Assembly: GCA_023264975.1 (NCBI GenBank) | Contig: JAHFUS010000002.1 | Span: 62,001 to 126,000, forward strand | Reading direction: 5' to 3' | Origin: Actinomycetes bacterium | GTDB taxonomy: Bacteria; Actinomycetota; Acidimicrobiia; Acidimicrobiales; GCA-2861595 | Length of the DNA: 64,000 nt | Shown here: one piece after another, positions 61,576 to 64,000 of the stretch | Layout: every line of letters begins with the position of its first letter | How positions within the stretch are numbered: the first letter of the stretch is position 1 | Translations under genes and position numbers: made by a program | The notes under the pieces: model-generated | What the model was told of the DNA's origin: nothing | Seen by the model: the letters and a program-made list of their open reading frames with translations, nothing else | The model's database searches: none

Positions 61576-62832
61576 GTGCGACCGCCGTCCGTCGATGCGC
61601 TGGCCCGGGACATCGCCGACGTCGGCCTGCCGCACCCGCTGCTGGTCGACGCCGCCCGCCGGGCCATCGCCGCCGGCGCACCCGAGTCGGCCCGGGCGCT
61701 GGCCGAAGGTGTCGCCCGTTCGCTTTTGCAGCCGGTCGTGAACGCCACCGGCGTGCTGCTGCACACCAACCTGGGTCGGGCCCCGGTGGCGGTCTCGGCC
61801 GACGCCCGGTACTCCAACCTCGAGTTCGACCTGGCTACCGGCCGGCGGGGGTCGCGGGGGGGCGGTGCGGCGGCCCTGCTGGCCCGGGCGGCGGGGGCGG
61901 AGGACGCCCTGGTCGTGAACAATTGCGCAGCCGCCGTGCTCCTGGTGCTGGCCGCTCTCGCCGTCGACCGTGCCGTGGTGGTGAGCCGGGGCGAGCTGGT
62001 GGAGATCGGCGGCGGTTTCCGCGTGCCGGAGGTGATGGCCCAGTCGGACGCCCGCCTGGTGGAGGTGGGCACCACCAACCGGACCCGCCGGGCCGACTAC
62101 GCGGTTGCCGTGGCGGCCGACGACCCTGCGCTCCTGCTCAAGGTCCATCAGTCCAACTACCGCATCGTGGGCTTCACCGAGGCGGTGGGGGTGCGAGCCC
62201 TGTCCGAGCTGGGCGTGCCGGTGGTGGCCGACGTCGGCTCCGGCCTCCTCGACGCGGCCACACCGTGGTTGTCCAGCGGCCCGCCGGCCTGGGTGGCCGA
62301 GGAACCGGCCGTGCGCCAGACGCTGGCCGACGGCGCTGCCCTCGTCACCTTCTCGGGCGACAAGCTCCTCGGCGGCCCGCAGGCAGGCGTGATCGCCGGG
62401 CGGGCCGACCTGGTGGCGCGCTGCGCCCGCCACCCGCTGGCCAGGGCTCTGCGCCCAGGTGGGCTCGTGCTCGGTGCCCTCCAGTCCACGGCGCTCGCCT
62501 ATCTGCGGCGGGACGGTGATGCCATTCCCTTCTGGCGCATGGCTGCCTTGCCGGTTCCGGTGTTGCGGGCACGCGCCCATGCGCTGGCATCGGGCGCCGG
62601 CGACCGGGTGTCGGTCGTCGACTGCGAGTCGGTCCCAGGCGGTGGCACCGTGCCCGGCCTGGTGATCCCGTCCGCCGGGGTGGCCGTCGACGGAGACCAT
62701 TCGGGGTCGCTTCGTGCCTTCGATCCGCCTGTGATCGTCCGGGTGCACGATGGCCGTACCATCCTCGACCTCCGCACCGTCGAGCCGGCCGACGACGCCG
62801 TGCTGGCCAAGGCCCTCGCGTCTGTGTCCTAG
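61576..62832 (+). CDS. selA: L-seryl-tRNA(Sec) selenium transferase
   Basis: A 418-residue PLP enzyme that converts seryl-tRNA-Sec to selenocysteinyl-tRNA-Sec using selenophosphate. Family segments: VVNATGVLLHTNLGRAP, RGGGAAALLARAAGAEDALVVNN core GAAALL, GGGFRVPEVM, VGTTNRTR, HQSNYRIVGF and the PLP Lys in FSGDKLLGGPQ. GTG 61576 has both a TAAGGT box 6 nt before it and a GGAGGG run at Shine-Dalgarno position. selB follows 8 bp later, so the Sec system is an operon. No tRNA-Sec gene or selD was found here. Confidence 0.95.
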   Translation: MRPPSVDALARDIADVGLPHPLLVDAARRAIAAGAPESARALAEGVARSLLQPVVNATGVLLHTNLGRAPVAVSADARYSNLEFDLATGRRGSRGGGAAALLARAAGAEDALVVNNCAAAVLLVLAALAVDRAVVVSRGELVEIGGGFRVPEVMAQSDARLVEVGTTNRTRRADYAVAVAADDPALLLKVHQSNYRIVGFTEAVGVRALSELGVPVVADVGSGLLDAATPWLSSGPPAWVAEEPAVRQTLADGAALVTFSGDKLLGGPQAGVIAGRADLVARCARHPLARALRPGGLVLGALQSTALAYLRRDGDAIPFWRMAALPVPVLRARAHALASGAGDRVSVVDCESVPGGGTVPGLVIPSAGVAVDGDHSGSLRAFDPPVIVRVHDGRTILDLRTVEPADDAVLAKALASVS

Positions 62833-62840
62833 CGCCGCTC

Positions 62841-64000
62841 ATGCACGTCGTCGCCACCGCCGGTCACGTCGACCACGGCAAGTCCACCCTCGTCCTCACC
62901 CTCACGGGCATGGACCCGGACCGCTTTGCCGAGGAGAAGACCCGCGGCCTCACCATCGACCTCGGCTTCGCCTGGACCAAGCTGCCGAGCGGGCGGGAGC
63001 TGGCCTTCGTCGACGTGCCGGGCCATGTCCGCTTCATCAAGAACATGCTGGCCGGCGTGGGGGCGGTGGACGCCTGCCTGTTCGTGGTGGCCGCCACCGA
63101 GGGCTGGAAGCCGCAGTCGGAGGAGCACCTCCGCATCCTCGAGCTGCTGGGCATCGACCGGGGGATCGTGGCTCTCACCAAGGTCGGCCTGGTGGACGAC
63201 GAGTGGCGCGAGCTGGCCCAGCTGGAGCTGGCCGACCACCTGAGGGGCAGCTTCCTGGAGACGGCCGAGGTGGTGGAGGTCGACGCGCTGGCCGGCTCAG
63301 GCGTGGCCGGGCTGCAGGCTGCGCTGGACGCGCTGTTGGCCAAGACGCCGACCGCCGTGGACCGGGGGAGGGTCCGGCTCTGGGTCGATCGGTCGTTCGC
63401 GGCAAAGGGGTCGGGCACCGTGGTCACCGGCACCCTGGCCGGCGGGTCGCTGTCGGTCGACGACGACCTCGTGCTGGTGCCCGGCGGCCGCAAAGCCCGG
63501 GTGCGGGCCCTCCAGAGCCACAAGTCCGGACTGGCGGTGGCCACGCCGGGGCGCCGGTTGGCCGTCAACCTGGCGGGTGTCCACCACGACCAGGTGGAGC
63601 GGGGCCACGCCCTGGTGCGGGCCGACCAGTGGGAGCCCACCAAGGTGCTGGATTGCGCCCTCACGGTGCTCGGCAGCCTCGACCACGACGTCTCCCGCCG
63701 GGGCGCCTACCAGGCCTACATCGGCTCGGGCGAGCACCCGGTGCGGCTGCGGGTGCTCGGCGGCGAGGCGCTGGCGCCGGGCTCCACCGGCTTCGTGCGC
63801 CTCCACCTGCCCTCGGCCGTTCCGTTGCTGCCGGGTGACCGTCTCGTGCTGCGGGAGAGCGGCCGGGGTGAGACGGTGGGCGGCGGCGAGGTGCTCGACG
63901 TGGCCCCGGTCCTGCCGGCCTACAAGGCCCGCCCGTCACGGTCCGTCGACCGGGTGATCGCCGAGCGAGGTTGGGTGGAGGCCGACCTCCTGGAGCGCCT
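62841..64000 (+). CDS. selB: Selenocysteine-specific elongation factor SelB, 3' end cut by window edge
   Basis: A translational GTPase that carries selenocysteinyl-tRNA to UGA codons marked by a SECIS element. About 386 residues are visible: G1 GHVDHGKS (8-15), the switch region EEKTRGLTIDLGFAW, G3 VDVPGHVRFIKNM, G4-like LTKVGLVDD, then domain II (GSGTVVTGTLAGG) and domain III. The mRNA-binding winged-helix C-terminus lies beyond the window. ATG 62841 follows selA by 8 bp. Confidence 0.93.
   Translation, partial: MHVVATAGHVDHGKSTLVLTLTGMDPDRFAEEKTRGLTIDLGFAWTKLPSGRELAFVDVPGHVRFIKNMLAGVGAVDACLFVVAATEGWKPQSEEHLRILELLGIDRGIVALTKVGLVDDEWRELAQLELADHLRGSFLETAEVVEVDALAGSGVAGLQAALDALLAKTPTAVDRGRVRLWVDRSFAAKGSGTVVTGTLAGGSLSVDDDLVLVPGGRKARVRALQSHKSGLAVATPGRRLAVNLAGVHHDQVERGHALVRADQWEPTKVLDCALTVLGSLDHDVSRRGAYQAYIGSGEHPVRLRVLGGEALAPGSTGFVRLHLPSAVPLLPGDRLVLRESGRGETVGGGEVLDVAPVLPAYKARPSRSVDRVIAERGWVEADLLER

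Overview
The window is 64 kb of very GC-rich, gene-dense DNA and reads as chromosome of an actinobacterium. Evidence for this is two type-I glutamine synthetases beside an OmpR-type GlnR regulator, a class E sortase, GlmD/Gmd-type envelope genes, DUF5317, actinobacterial-style Mrp proteins, an actinobacterial LexA/SOS box and very frequent GTG starts. A complete System I (Ccm) cytochrome c maturation operon and a selenocysteine incorporation pair (selA-selB) point away from the best-known Streptomyces/Mycobacterium groups and towards a deep lineage such as the Acidimicrobiia. That placement is inference. No tRNA, rRNA, CRISPR array, insertion sequence or prophage was seen.

Layout. 1-4.8 kb: a molybdenum-flavoured cluster (flavin oxidoreductase cut by the window edge, fdhD, a Rieske fusion protein, an acetyltransferase, mobA). 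4.8-9.1 kb: divergent valS and cysS, then a cold-shock gene. 9.1-18.2 kb: ECF sigma factor fused to an anti-sigma-like tail, zinc dehydrogenase, acyl-CoA dehydrogenase, an SOS-box-controlled dinB and several unrecognised proteins. 18.2-28 kb: Tat-exported amidase, a frameshifted intracellular subtilase followed by a free propeptide-like protein, a second zinc dehydrogenase, a glycosyltransferase/DUF5317 operon, two crotonases and gmd. 28-37 kb: ccdA, a sortase, and ccmABCDEF with a TlpA-like thioredoxin, ccmH and a ccmI-like TPR protein, nearly all coupled by 4-bp stop/start overlaps. 37-46 kb: M23 peptidase, cysteine desulfurase with a SufR-like regulator and divergent Mrp, a YedY-like molybdoenzyme with its cytochrome b, and a CAP-domain protein behind a c-di-GMP (GEMM) riboswitch. 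46-51 kb: dGTPase-like gene, two glnA genes and glnR. 51-56 kb: a compact xanthine-dehydrogenase-like fusion coupled to ridA, a Tat lipoprotein, and a second Fe-S module (IscA/ErpA, SufR-like regulator, Mrp). 56-64 kb: a histidine-less HTH-PAS kinase, fxsA, a protease-dead DegP-like protein, a class A PBP, selA and the start of selB.

Shared themes. Molybdenum and selenium enzymes recur (fdhD, mobA, YedY-like enzyme, mini Mo-hydroxylase, selA, selB), which fits a genome with a formate-dehydrogenase-type enzyme nearby. Fe-S assembly is present as two parallel regulator/Mrp modules. Starts follow a striking rule: about twenty genes have a TANNNT box ending 5-9 nt (mostly 6-7) before the start codon, as expected for leaderless mRNAs. 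Several divergent pairs only 20-34 bp apart use back-to-back or shared boxes. I used this rule, with Shine-Dalgarno sites where present, to choose starts.

The strongest leads are the kinase without its histidine, the twin SufR-like/Mrp modules, the subtilase with a detached propeptide, the compact Mo-hydroxylase coupled to RidA, and the shared divergent promoters.
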